From CAIZQW01 sp942493055 (GTDB lineage Bacteria > Verrucomicrobiota > Kiritimatiellia > RFP12 > UBA1067), in assembly GCA_942493055.1 (NCBI GenBank), contig OW818680.1, positions 3,596,001 to 3,660,000 on the forward strand: 64,000 bases of DNA. Reading direction: 5' to 3'. The notes beneath the pieces were generated by a model. It saw only the letters and a program-made list of their open reading frames with translations. It was not told the origin of the DNA and searched no databases. The position numbers and the translations under genes are program-made. Of the stretch, positions 17,155 to 25,954 are shown piece after piece (position 1 is the stretch's first letter; every line of letters starts with the position of its first letter).

Positions 17155-18845
17155 TAGTCTGCATCTCCCATGGTTGCGCGTAGGACTTCTTCAAGCGAGG
17201 TCATGCCTGACGCAATTTTCAATATGCCATCTTCACGTAAGGTGCGCATGCCCATTTCGCGTGCGCGTGCACGTAAAATTGTGGCAGGCGAATGATCGAA
17301 GATCAGGCGCTGGATGGTGTCATCGATCATGAAAATCTCAAAGATACCTTTACGCCCCTTGTAGCCGTTGTTGCTGCAGTTCGGGCAGCCTGTTCCCTTG
17401 AACATCTTTGTCCCGGCCACGCTCTTGCCGATGGCGCCGAGCATCTTGATTTCACGGTCTGTCGGGGTGTATTCGGTCTTGCAGTTGGTACAGATTGCGC
17501 GCACCAGGCGTTGGGCCATGGCGGCTCGGAGCGCCGAGGCGACCAAGAAGGGCTTCACGCCGATATCCAGCAGACGGGTGACAGCGCTGGGGGCGTCATT
17601 GGTGTGGAGGGTGCTGAAGACCAAGTGACCTGTGAGCGCGGCTTCCATGGCGATGTCCGCAGTCTCATGGTCACGAATTTCACCGATCATCACGATGTTC
17701 GGCGCCTGACGCAAGATGGAGCGGAGCGCGGTGGAGAAGTCCAGCCCCACATCGCGATTCACGCCGACCTGGTTGATGCCGGACATCACATATTCGACGG
17801 GGTCTTCAACCGTAATGATTTTACGGTCCGGCAGGTTGATCTGTCCCAAGCACGCGTAGAGCGTCGTGGTCTTACCGGAACCGGTCGGGCCGGTCACGAG
17901 CAGCACGCCGTCCGGCAGGGTGATCAGGCGTTCAAATTTGTTCTGGTCGTCTGACAGGAAGCCCAGCTGCGGCAAGCCGAGCGAGAGGTTGGTCTTGTCG
18001 AGAATACGCATGACGATACTTTCGCCGTGGTTCGTCGGCACGGACGAGACACGCAAGTCGAGATCGCGGCCTTGGACCTTAATCTGAATACGTCCGTCCT
18101 GCGGAATCCGTTTTTCAGAGATCTTCATGTTCGACATGATCTTGATGCGGCTGAGGATGGCGGCCTGAAGGCGCTTGTTGGGGCTGTCCATCTCGCGCAG
18201 GGCGCCGTCAATGCGGTAACGCACACGGAAGGTGCGTTCCATGGGTTCGAGGTGAATGTCCGACGCGCGCATCTTGACCGCCTCGGTGATGATCAGGCTG
18301 ACGAGACGAATAATCGGCGCATCGGAGTCCTTGGAGTCGGAGGTCACCTCTGACTTGTCTTTTTCCGTGACATCGACGTTGGGATCATCCTTGTCAAAGA
18401 TGTTTTCAAATTCCGGGGGATAGAGCTTGTCCACGGCCGCCTTCACTTCGAGGCGCGGCGCAATCACGGCGTCCACATCGCGCTTGAGCACATAGTGAAG
18501 GCTGTCGACCGTGTCGTAGGCCATCGGATCGCTGAGGGCGACGGTCACAGAGGTGTCCGTGGCGAAGACCGGGACCACGCCATACTTGCGGGCGAGATCG
18601 CTGGGGATGATATCCTTCACCGAAGGGTCGATGGCGTCTGCGTTGACATGGACATACTGCATGCCAAATTGTGTCGCAATCATTCCCAGGACGATATCTT
18701 CGGTGACCGCGCCCGTCTGGATCAGAATGTCCAGCGTGGTCTCTCCCTCCTGCTTGAGCGAATTCATCACAGCCGTCACCTGCTCAGGCGAGACGTATCC
18801 CTGCTCCTGCAAGAGTTCCAAGACATAATCATCATTTGAAGTCAC
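17154..18845 (-). CDS. pilB: Type IV pilus assembly ATPase (first PilB/GspE copy)
   Basis: 563 aa, started by a GTG with GGGAGA 7 bases upstream. The N-terminal domain about 1-150, then ATPase core with GPTGSGKTTTLYA, GEIRDHETADIA and HLVFSTLHTNDA, and a zinc site CTNC...CPNC. Together with pilT and the second pilB it forms a three-ATPase operon. A prepilin peptidase lies at 47147-48001, so pili or a type II system are made, but no pilin, PilC or secretin gene lies here. Confidence 0.93.
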   Translation of the reverse strand: MTSNDDYVLELLQEQGYVSPEQVTAVMNSLKQEGETTLDILIQTGAVTEDIVLGMIATQFGMQYVHVNADAIDPSVKDIIPSDLARKYGVVPVFATDTSVTVALSDPMAYDTVDSLHYVLKRDVDAVIAPRLEVKAAVDKLYPPEFENIFDKDDPNVDVTEKDKSEVTSDSKDSDAPIIRLVSLIITEAVKMRASDIHLEPMERTFRVRYRIDGALREMDSPNKRLQAAILSRIKIMSNMKISEKRIPQDGRIQIKVQGRDLDLRVSSVPTNHGESIVMRILDKTNLSLGLPQLGFLSDDQNKFERLITLPDGVLLVTGPTGSGKTTTLYACLGQINLPDRKIITVEDPVEYVMSGINQVGVNRDVGLDFSTALRSILRQAPNIVMIGEIRDHETADIAMEAALTGHLVFSTLHTNDAPSAVTRLLDIGVKPFLVASALRAAMAQRLVRAICTNCKTEYTPTDREIKMLGAIGKSVAGTKMFKGTGCPNCSNNGYKGRKGIFEIFMIDDTIQRLIFDHSPATILRARAREMGMRTLREDGILKIASGMTSLEEVLRATMGDAD

Positions 18846-18965
18846 AGTGGTTCTCCCATCTTCTCGAAAAGTCCAATCTGCCAGTCATGTTGCCACACAC
18901 AAACTTTCATGACCTCTTTTTGAAAGCGACTAAATTACCCTTTTAATCGAATTCAGACAAGTTAA

Positions 18966-19001
18966 TTATTGCTCCAAAGCCTTGGCGACTAAATCACCGG
19001 A
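18966..19001 (-). pseudogene. Relic of a gatB 3' end on the far side of the restriction-modification genes
   Basis: Read on the minus strand this encodes G-D-L-V-A-K-A-L-E-Q-stop. The real gatB ends G-E-L-V-A-K-A-L-E-stop at 21373-21402. The codons differ almost only at third positions (GCC/GCA, AAG/AAA, GCT/GCC, GAG/GAA, TTA/CTC), so this is a coding relic of a related gatB rather than a chance repeat. The two copies bracket the restriction-modification genes as imperfect direct repeats. Confidence 0.6.
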
Positions 19002-19018
19002 ATCGCATCAGGCCGATT

Positions 19019-19807
19019 TCAAACATCATATCGTCGCAAATCTTCTGCCGTGATATCCTTTGCGGGCACAAGGACATAGTGTTTCTGGTCAATAATCCTA
19101 ACATCTTCACCCTCCATCGTCAGTTCAAACATCGCCAGCCGATCATCCCCCAGCAGATGCACGGAAACCGCCCGGCAAAGGAGATCGGGAAACCTTTCCC
19201 GGCAAAAAGCGATATCTTGTTCCGTTTGTACGACGCCATGTCGGTCTTTTGCTGTTTTTGCTTGAACGGGAACAATAAACTGCCTCCCTCTCCGGTCAAC
19301 CCCGACATACAGCTCGTCAATCTCTATCTGGCCAACACTTGAAACTGTTGTCCTCAGATGATTTTGCATGGAATGCGCGGTTATCCCAAGGAAAATATCG
19401 ACAAGCCTATTGTAGCGAACCTTTGCCAGCATGGCTTGTTCGTCATCGAAAGCATTTTTTATAAGGATTTCGGGTGTGGCATTCGGGATTTTGATCGGCA
19501 AAAGATGAATATCAGGCTCAATCTTTACGTGTGGCGACTGTTTAAAGCAATACTTCCCTTTGCCTGCGCCTCTGATCATCCAGGACAATCCTTTTTTGGC
19601 TGTCTTCGTCACGGAAGCCGGAAGATTGGTTCGGTAACGAAAAGAATAGATGATATCTCCCAGGTTCTTCGGCAACATAATGCCAAGCTCGGTTGCGGTT
19701 TTCTCTAATTCGTCTCTCAGAAAACAAAACTCATTCACCCCTGTTTTGTAGTGTTTAAAGAAGATCGCTTCTAAAAGCTGTTCATATCGATTGAGAACTG
19801 TTTTCAT
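19019..19807 (-). CDS. Putative type II restriction endonuclease
   Basis: 262 aa. It overlaps the cytosine methyltransferase by 4 bases (ATGA), which by itself points to the cognate endonuclease. A PD-(D/E)xK-like site can be drawn: E162/D164 in IEIDELY, then QAK at 182-184 after a short hydrophobic strand FIVPV. The second acidic-Lys motif carries Gln instead of Glu/Asp, a known variant. The recognition sequence cannot be read from the protein, and I do not recognise a named family. A DNA-repair or control gene (Vsr, C protein) is not present. Confidence 0.65.
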   Translation of the reverse strand: MKTVLNRYEQLLEAIFFKHYKTGVNEFCFLRDELEKTATELGIMLPKNLGDIIYSFRYRTNLPASVTKTAKKGLSWMIRGAGKGKYCFKQSPHVKIEPDIHLLPIKIPNATPEILIKNAFDDEQAMLAKVRYNRLVDIFLGITAHSMQNHLRTTVSSVGQIEIDELYVGVDRRGRQFIVPVQAKTAKDRHGVVQTEQDIAFCRERFPDLLCRAVSVHLLGDDRLAMFELTMEGEDVRIIDQKHYVLVPAKDITAEDLRRYDV

Positions 19808-21312
19808 ACCGCTACCTTTTCTTTTTTACGAGTACGCTGAGCTATAACTGTCGAGGATACACTAAAATGATTCGCCGCTTGTTTCATGTCGAGGGACAAT
19901 AACGCAGGGTTTCCAAGCGAAATGGGGTTGGTGTGATATTTAGGTGAGATGCCCAAGGCCTGTATAATTTCTGATGCGACGGCCCGTCCAAGCAACGGAG
20001 GAACACTGTTTCCTATTTGACGGAAGCCATGCCATTTCGTCACATGGAATCTGAACCAATCTGGATATGAATGAATGCGTGCTGCCTCTCGTACCGTGAT
20101 GACTCTCGGATAAACAGGATGAATGGGGCGCGGCGAGGTAAAGGCCCCGCGCGCACTGTCTGTCCCGGCCCGCAGTGTATTGCATAAACCTTTCAGATCG
20201 AGTTTGAAAAATCGGCTAATCGGCTCTGTCATGCCGGACTCGGCTAATTCAAAGCGGCGCACGGATTCTGCCGTATGCGTTGTACGTAAACTGGATGTTA
20301 ATAAATCGGGATTACAGGTTCGAGAATAACTAAAGTCCGCCGGATCATGCTCCACGCCTTTAAGATATTTTGAATAGAGCGATTTCGGCTTCCATTTGAC
20401 ATGGGTTGTGTCGGAGTCCATCAGCTCTTCAAAATCGTCTGCATTTGGAAGGTCGCCGATCGCTTCACCTACCGTAACCGTACGTTGCTGCTCAATAGGA
20501 TAGACGGGGGCTGCCTGATCCTCGCGATACGCGAGCAGGAAAAGCCGTTGTCGGTTCTGCGGAACACCATAGTGAGCCGCATTCAGAACACGATAGGGCT
20601 GTACAACCTGATATCCGATCAACTGGAGCGCTTCAATTAATTCGTGCAAGAAGGTGACATGATTACCAACCGTCAACCCCTTCACGTTTTCGAAGACACA
20701 ATATTTCGGGGCCAAATCTTTGACAAGTCGCACATAATGATAGACAAGCTGATTGCGGGGATCATCAAAGGCTCTCTTCCCAATCAGCGAGAATCCCTGA
20801 CAGGGTGCTCCCCCGCAGACAACATCCACAGGGCGATCAGCTATCCCGGACCTCTCTCGGATGAGTTGGCCCGTGAGATCACGAACATCTGCGCAGATGG
20901 ACGCTGAATAGGGAAAGTTAAATTCGTGTGTTGCACAATGGATCGGATCAATCTCCACACACGCTGCAACATCAAAACCCGCTTGCTCAAAGCCCAGAGA
21001 CAATCCTCCTGCACCGGCAAATAAGTCAATGGCTATGGGGCGTTTCTTAGCAGGCGAACAATAGACATGATCTGCTCCAGACAGTCGCGAGGGCTGAGCA
21101 TCATCAATAGGCCAAAACATAAATTGACCCTGAGAGAGAAGATGCGGTTGTGACTCAAACGTTAAAACACATAACCCCGCCCGCTCCAATTCAGTCTGAT
21201 ATCCTGTTGCGCTCTCATAAACAGAAGACGCATACGAATCAACATCGAAAACGCGCCGTTGATTCATTCGTGCATACGAAACCAGCTCTTTTACTTTATA
21301 CGACCTACTCAT
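19804..21312 (-). CDS. DNA (cytosine-5-)-methyltransferase
   Basis: 502 aa. It methylates cytosine at C5, protecting host DNA from the neighbouring endonuclease. Motif I IDLFAGAGGLSLGFEQAG (95-112), motif IV with the catalytic Cys in GAPCQGF (168-174), motif VI ENVKG (208-212), motif VIII around QNRQRLF, and motif X RQIGNSVPPLLG near 440 are in canonical order. About 90 residues precede motif I, longer than in minimal enzymes. The target-recognition region lies about 300-420. Upstream is the gatB 3' end, only 60 bases away. Confidence 0.93.
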   Translation of the reverse strand: MSRSYKVKELVSYARMNQRRVFDVDSYASSVYESATGYQTELERAGLCVLTFESQPHLLSQGQFMFWPIDDAQPSRLSGADHVYCSPAKKRPIAIDLFAGAGGLSLGFEQAGFDVAACVEIDPIHCATHEFNFPYSASICADVRDLTGQLIRERSGIADRPVDVVCGGAPCQGFSLIGKRAFDDPRNQLVYHYVRLVKDLAPKYCVFENVKGLTVGNHVTFLHELIEALQLIGYQVVQPYRVLNAAHYGVPQNRQRLFLLAYREDQAAPVYPIEQQRTVTVGEAIGDLPNADDFEELMDSDTTHVKWKPKSLYSKYLKGVEHDPADFSYSRTCNPDLLTSSLRTTHTAESVRRFELAESGMTEPISRFFKLDLKGLCNTLRAGTDSARGAFTSPRPIHPVYPRVITVREAARIHSYPDWFRFHVTKWHGFRQIGNSVPPLLGRAVASEIIQALGISPKYHTNPISLGNPALLSLDMKQAANHFSVSSTVIAQRTRKKEKVAV

Positions 21313-21372
21313 AAATTCGTTCTAGTTTCCGTTAAATCGACCGTATGTTGCAAGCCTAAAATCAAGCAGGTA

Positions 21373-22800
21373 TTATTCCAAGGCTTTTGCGACGAGTTCA
21401 CCGACCAGTTTGGGGTCGGCTTTGCCTTTGCTGAGTTTCATGACCTGCCCCACAAAATAACCAGCTGCGGCCTTTTTGCCCGCTTTATAATCCTCGACCG
21501 ATTTCGGGTTCGAGGCGATGGCTTGCTGCACAAACGCTTCCAAGGCAGAGGTGTCGCTGACCTGTCCGAGACCGCGCGCCTCGACCAGCGCTTTGGGCAT
21601 GCCTCCCTTCTCGAAGAGCTCCGGAATCAGCTCCTTGGCGGTCGGGCCGTTGATCACCCGTTGATCCGCCAACACGATCAATTCCGCCAGGGAGTCCGGG
21701 GTCAGGGCGCATTCGCCAATCGACTTGCCGCTTTCCGATAAAAGGCGCATGACCTCGACCATGAACCAGTTGGAGACGATTTTGTAAAGATTCTTGCCGC
21801 AGCGCTTGGCCGTCGCCTCGAAGAAGTCGGCGTTCTCTTTGGCGTCCGCGAGCACGCCCGCGTCATATTCCGGAATGCCGTACTCCTCCATCATGCGCGC
21901 ACGGCGCAGGGAGGGCAGTTCAGGCAGCTCCGCGCGCCACGCTTCAATCTGCGCTTCGCCCAAGGCGATGGGCACGAGGTCAGGCTCCGGAAGATAACGG
22001 TAGTCATGCGCATTCTCCTTGGAGCGCATGGACTGGGTTTCGTTAATATCTGGCTCCCAGCGGCGGGTCTCCTGGATCAGGCTCTGGCCATGGGTCACAG
22101 CATAAGTCTGCCGGGCGATCTCGTAGTTTGCGGCCGCATAGATGCCCTTGAAGGTGTTCATGTTCTTGATCTCCACCTTCGTGCCGAGCTTCACCTGCCC
22201 TTCAGGCCGGATGCTGACGTTGACGTCCGAGCGCATGTTGCCCTCTTCCAGATTGCAGTCGCTCACGCCCGTATAGACCAGGATCTGCTTCAGCGCCTGC
22301 AAATAGGCCATGGCCTCGTCCGGGGAGGAGAGGTCCGGCTCGGAGACGATCTCCATGAGCGGCGTGCCGCCACGGTTGAAATCCACGCCGCTGAATTGTC
22401 CATAGTGGTTGATCTTGGCTGCGTCTTCCTCCAAGTGGATGTGGTTGATGCGGATGAGCTTGGGCCCGGCCGGGGTCTGAATGGTCACGCCGCCGCCCAG
22501 GCAGAGCGGGTGGGTGTTCTGCGAAATCTGATAGTCCTTCGCCATGTCCGGATAGAAGTAGTTCTTCCGGTCAAAGGTGCTGTGCTTGTTGATGGTGCAG
22601 CCCAGCATCAGGCCGGACATGACGGTCAGTTTGATCGCTTCGCGGTTGGCCACGGGCAGGGCGCCCGGATAGCCCAGGCAGACCGGACAGACGTTCGTGT
22701 TGGGCTCTTCGCCGAACTTCAGGCTGCAGCCGCAAAACATCTTTGTCGCAGTCTTTAACTGCACATGCGTCTCAAGTCCTATGGTGGTCAAATATTTCAT
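21373..22800 (-). CDS. gatB: Aspartyl/glutamyl-tRNA amidotransferase subunit B
   Basis: 475 aa, full length. With GatA and GatC it converts Glu-tRNA(Gln) and/or Asp-tRNA(Asn) to the amide form. The start IGLETHVQL, NTNVCPVCLGYPGALP, the FDRKNYFYPD block and the C-terminal YqeY-like helical domain are present. The last codons may have been supplied by the neighbouring restriction-modification island, see the relic at 18966-19001. Confidence 0.96.
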   Translation of the reverse strand: MKYLTTIGLETHVQLKTATKMFCGCSLKFGEEPNTNVCPVCLGYPGALPVANREAIKLTVMSGLMLGCTINKHSTFDRKNYFYPDMAKDYQISQNTHPLCLGGGVTIQTPAGPKLIRINHIHLEEDAAKINHYGQFSGVDFNRGGTPLMEIVSEPDLSSPDEAMAYLQALKQILVYTGVSDCNLEEGNMRSDVNVSIRPEGQVKLGTKVEIKNMNTFKGIYAAANYEIARQTYAVTHGQSLIQETRRWEPDINETQSMRSKENAHDYRYLPEPDLVPIALGEAQIEAWRAELPELPSLRRARMMEEYGIPEYDAGVLADAKENADFFEATAKRCGKNLYKIVSNWFMVEVMRLLSESGKSIGECALTPDSLAELIVLADQRVINGPTAKELIPELFEKGGMPKALVEARGLGQVSDTSALEAFVQQAIASNPKSVEDYKAGKKAAAGYFVGQVMKLSKGKADPKLVGELVAKALE

Positions 22801-22820
22801 GGTCTATAACTTCAAAAGAA

Positions 22821-22892
22821 TTGCCTTATTGCGTGATTGCCTTATTGCCTTATTAAAACTTTGTCGCGAGCTTTGTCGCGAACTTTGTCGCT
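22821..22892. repeat. Short tandem repeats between gatA and gatB
   Basis: TTGCCTTATT units occur three times in 22821-22854, then a 12-base unit (A/G)ACTTTGTCGCG-like occurs three times in tandem (22857-22892). The same AAGGCAATAAGG and GCAATAACGCAAT words, in the opposite orientation, occur near 533-615. Confidence 0.5.
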
Positions 22893-22896
22893 TGAG

Positions 22897-24330
22897 TCAT
22901 GCTCTTAACCTTTCATAGCCTGCCCCAACTCGCAAAAGGGTGGGTTCCCCAAAGGCCGGGCCCAGGAGTTGCAGGCCGATGGGCAGGCGGTCGTGGGTCA
23001 TGCCGCACGGGACGGACAAGCTGCAAAGGCCCGCAAGGTTGGCCGGCACGGTAAAGATGTCGCCCAGATACATCTTGAGTGGATCATTCGTGGCGTCGCC
23101 GATCTTATAGGCCGCTGTTGGCGCCACAGGCGTCATCAGCACGTCGCAGTGCTGAAAGGCGTTTGAAAAATCGTTCCGGATGAGGGTCCGGACCTTCTGC
23201 GCGCGTCCATAGTAGGCATCGTAGTAGCCGCTGCTCAGCACGTAGGTGCCGAGGATGATGCGCCGCTTGACTTCAGTGCCGAACCCTTCGGCGCGGCTCT
23301 TGGCGTAGAGGTCGAAGACGGATCCCGGATTGGCGGTGCGGTGTCCGTAACGGACGCCGTCAAAGCGCGCCAGGTTGGTGGAGGCCTCCGCCGTGGCGAT
23401 GATGTAGTAGACAGCAATCGCATATTCCGTGTGCGGCAGGCTGACCTCGACGATCTCCGCGCCGGCCTTTGCACAGGTGTCAATGGCCGCGCGGATGGCG
23501 CTCATCACCTCAGGGTCGGTCCCCTCGATGAAGTACTCCTTGGGCATGCCGATGCGCAGCCCCTGGAGTCCGCCTTTCAAGGCTGCCCGGTAATCAGGGG
23601 CCTCGACATTCGCCGTGGTGCCGTCATGGCTGTCCACGCCGGCCAGGGCCTGCAAGAGGATCGCGGCGTCCTCGACGGTCTTGGTCATGGGGCCCACTTG
23701 GTCGAGTGACGAGGCATACGCGGTCACACCATAGCGCGAGACGCGTCCGTAAGAGGGTTTCAGGCCGACGCAGCCGCAGAAGGAGGCTGGCTGGCGGATG
23801 GAGCCGCCGGTATCTGTCCCGAGCGCTGCAAGCGCGGTTCCAGCAGCCACGGCTGCTGCAGATCCGCCGCTGGAGCCCCCGGGCACGCGCGCGAGGTCGT
23901 GCGGGTTGCGCGTCGGCTTGAACGCCGAGTTCTCCGTGGAGGAACCCATGGCGAACTCGTCCATGTTCGTGCGTCCGGCAAAGACTGCGCCTGCGGAACG
24001 GAGGCGTGCTGCGACAGTTGCATCATACGGCGAGATATAGCCTTCGAGCATCTTGGAGGCGCAGGTGCAGGGCTGGCCCTCGACATTGATGATGTCCTTG
24101 ATGGCGACCGGGATGCCGAGCAGATCGTTGTCTTGCCCGGCGCTCCGTGCCGCATCGGCGGCTGTGGCCTGCTTCAAGGCGCCTTCAGCGTCCACGGTCA
24201 GGTAGGCATTGATCGGACCATCTTTTTCAGCAATGGCCTCCAATACGCTCTGCGTCAGTTCAACAGCGGAGAAATCGCGCTTCCGCAATCCCTCTGCTGC
24301 CTTGGAAATAGTCAGGGTGTCAATATTCAT
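22897..24330 (-). CDS. gatA: Aspartyl/glutamyl-tRNA amidotransferase subunit A
   Basis: 477 aa from the ATG at 24330; a longer frame adds 47 residues with no conservation. It is the amidase that releases ammonia from glutamine. The Ser-cisSer-Lys triad is visible: Lys in VAIKDIINVEG, the glycine-rich PGGSSGGSAAAVAAG and the nucleophile region GTDTGGSIRQPASFCG. gatB follows 96 bases downstream. gatC, normally adjacent, lies at 26272-26562 beyond a block of opposite-strand genes. Confidence 0.96.
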   Translation of the reverse strand: MNIDTLTISKAAEGLRKRDFSAVELTQSVLEAIAEKDGPINAYLTVDAEGALKQATAADAARSAGQDNDLLGIPVAIKDIINVEGQPCTCASKMLEGYISPYDATVAARLRSAGAVFAGRTNMDEFAMGSSTENSAFKPTRNPHDLARVPGGSSGGSAAAVAAGTALAALGTDTGGSIRQPASFCGCVGLKPSYGRVSRYGVTAYASSLDQVGPMTKTVEDAAILLQALAGVDSHDGTTANVEAPDYRAALKGGLQGLRIGMPKEYFIEGTDPEVMSAIRAAIDTCAKAGAEIVEVSLPHTEYAIAVYYIIATAEASTNLARFDGVRYGHRTANPGSVFDLYAKSRAEGFGTEVKRRIILGTYVLSSGYYDAYYGRAQKVRTLIRNDFSNAFQHCDVLMTPVAPTAAYKIGDATNDPLKMYLGDIFTVPANLAGLCSLSVPCGMTHDRLPIGLQLLGPAFGEPTLLRVGAGYERLRA

Positions 24331-24432
24331 GCAATGTCCATGTAAAAAATGAGGCCTAAAAGGTAACACAGCCACCCCTCGGATGTCAACGCCGCAAGGG
24401 GTGCGAAGGAAGGTAAATTCGGCAAATTCCGC

Positions 24433-24461
24433 TTGCGCTGAATTCCGAACCGTCCTATACT
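24433..24461 (+). promoter_or_regulatory. Promoter of the SGNH esterase gene
   Basis: -35 TTGCGC (24433-24438), a 17-base spacer and -10 TATACT (24456-24461), ending 46 bases before the chosen ATG. Confidence 0.5.
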
Positions 24462-24507
24462 TGCCGCACATTGCATAAAACGTTAATCAATGGCAGGAGA
24501 GAAGCGC

Positions 24508-25245
24508 ATGCTTAGGAAATCAATGGGCGGGATCGTTGCGGTGTCTTTGTTCATCCTTTCGGTGTCTGCCGTTGCGGCCAACGACAAAAAATTAACCATC
24601 GGATTAATAGGCGACTCCACTGTTGCCAGCACATACGGATGGGGGCCTGCTTTAACAAATCGGTTTAACGACCGCGTGACGGTGCTGAACTATGCAAAAA
24701 ACGGGGCAACCCTGGAGTCGCTGTCCAAGAAGCTGGATGAACTCATCACGCACAAGCCCGACTATATCCTGGTCCAATTCGGACACAACGATATGAAGGT
24801 CTACGATGCCAAGACCTACAGCGCGAAATTGAAAGATTATGTGGAGCGGATCAAGCGAGGGGGGTGCAAGCCGATCGTTTTGAGTTCGGTCACGCGCCGT
24901 ACATTTGATGAGCATGGCAAGATCGTTTCGATTGTCATGCATGGAGACCGCTCATTGCCTGCTTTTGCGCTTTCGGCTAAAGCTGTGGCCAACGAGGAAG
25001 CGGTCCCCTTTATAGATCTCAACACGCTCAGCATTGAGCATCATAACAAGCTGGGCCCGGAGGCCAGCGCAGCGTACAACTTCAACAAAACTGACGCAAC
25101 CCACTTTAGTAGCAAAGGAGCCGAAGGCACTGCCGAGCTGGTTCTCAAGGAACTCAAGGGGATCGTCCCGGAACTGACAGCCTATCTTATTGATCCCCTG
25201 CAAACGACTCCCGGCGACGTCCCAAAGGCCACGCCGGAGAAGTGA
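24508..25245 (+). CDS. Secreted SGNH/GDSL hydrolase, probable carbohydrate esterase
   Basis: 245 aa from the ATG at 24508, preceded by AGGAGA at 9 bases; an earlier in-frame ATG at 24490 lies before that site. A signal peptide with the hydrophobic stretch IVAVSLFILSVSAVAA leads the protein to the periplasm. Block I is GLIGDSTVAS (catalytic Ser), block III is QFGHNDMK, and the C-terminal DATHFSSKG supplies the Asp and His. This set resembles rhamnogalacturonan or xylan acetylesterases; the substrate is not certain. Confidence 0.8.
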   Translation: MLRKSMGGIVAVSLFILSVSAVAANDKKLTIGLIGDSTVASTYGWGPALTNRFNDRVTVLNYAKNGATLESLSKKLDELITHKPDYILVQFGHNDMKVYDAKTYSAKLKDYVERIKRGGCKPIVLSSVTRRTFDEHGKIVSIVMHGDRSLPAFALSAKAVANEEAVPFIDLNTLSIEHHNKLGPEASAAYNFNKTDATHFSSKGAEGTAELVLKELKGIVPELTAYLIDPLQTTPGDVPKATPEK

Positions 25246-25269
25246 TGCTCGTTAGACAAAAGAAAGAGA

Positions 25270-25303
25270 TTGCCGTAAGATGCAGTATGATGTATAGTCA
25301 TAC
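25270..25303 (+). promoter_or_regulatory. Promoter and operator of the toxin-antitoxin pair
   Basis: -35 TTGCCG (25270-25275), 17-base spacer, -10 TATAGT (25293-25298). A perfect inverted repeat GTATGA-TGTATAG-TCATAC (25285-25303) covers the -10 element, the expected place for autorepression by the ribbon-helix-helix antitoxin. Confidence 0.5.
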
Positions 25304-25324
25304 CATAAAAATTAAGGAGGTCTT

Positions 25325-25567
25325 ATGGCTGTAGCAAAAATAGCTATCACACTCGAACAAGACATTCTGGGTGATCTGGATCGGCTCGTTAGACGGCATG
25401 TATTCCCTAACCGTAGCCGCGCCATTCAAGAGGCTGTCCGAGAGAAAGTGGCACGTCTTTCTGTAAACCGACTTGCCCATGAATGCGCAAAGCTTGATCC
25501 GAAGGTGGAGCAGGCTTGGGCCGAGGAGGGCATGTCGAAGGAGGTCGCCTCATGGCCAGAATATTGA
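25325..25567 (+). CDS. Ribbon-helix-helix antitoxin
   Basis: 80 aa with AAGGAGG before the ATG. The N-terminus KIAITLEQDILGDLDRLV followed by a helix with RSRAIQEAVREK is a MetJ/Arc/CopG fold that would bind the palindrome at 25285-25303. The acidic C-terminus, about residues 55-80, is likely to wrap around the toxin. Its stop lies inside the toxin gene (16-base overlap), so translation is coupled. Confidence 0.85.
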   Translation: MAVAKIAITLEQDILGDLDRLVRRHVFPNRSRAIQEAVREKVARLSVNRLAHECAKLDPKVEQAWAEEGMSKEVASWPEY

Positions 25568-25914
25568 GAGGCGATATTGTTTGGGCCGATCTGAATCCGG
25601 TCAAAGGCCATGAGCAGTCAGGACTACGCCCAGCACTTATTCTTAGCCCGGAGATTTTTAATGATCGGTCAGGCACTGTGATTGCAATGGCGCTGACAAG
25701 TCAGCCCCAGAAAGCGGGCTTCCCCTTAACCATGGAAATCACCAGCGTTCCCCTTCCAAAGCCAACGTGGGTCAAAATAAGCCAGATCAGAACACTCTCC
25801 GTTGAGCGCCTTGGCAAGCGCATGGGACATGTGTCAGATGACGAGATGAGTCAAATCATCGAAGGCCTAAACGAAATAATTGGCGAACCAATACATTCAG
25901 GTTATCGGCGCTAG
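25552..25914 (+). CDS. mazF: MazF/PemK-family endoribonuclease toxin
   Basis: 120 aa from the ATG at 25552, chosen because AAGGAGG lies 6 bases upstream and because the family N-terminus RGDIVWADLNPVKGHEQ begins there. MazF toxins cleave mRNA at short sequences and stop growth. GLRPALILS, the ALTSQ strand and WVKISQIRTL match the family's conserved positions. It forms an overlapping pair with the antitoxin and sits in the block that separates gatC from gatA. Confidence 0.9.
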   Translation: MARILRGDIVWADLNPVKGHEQSGLRPALILSPEIFNDRSGTVIAMALTSQPQKAGFPLTMEITSVPLPKPTWVKISQIRTLSVERLGKRMGHVSDDEMSQIIEGLNEIIGEPIHSGYRR

Positions 25915-25954
25915 CGCGCCTCAACCTGGCTTGAGACGTTGGGAGGATATCACG

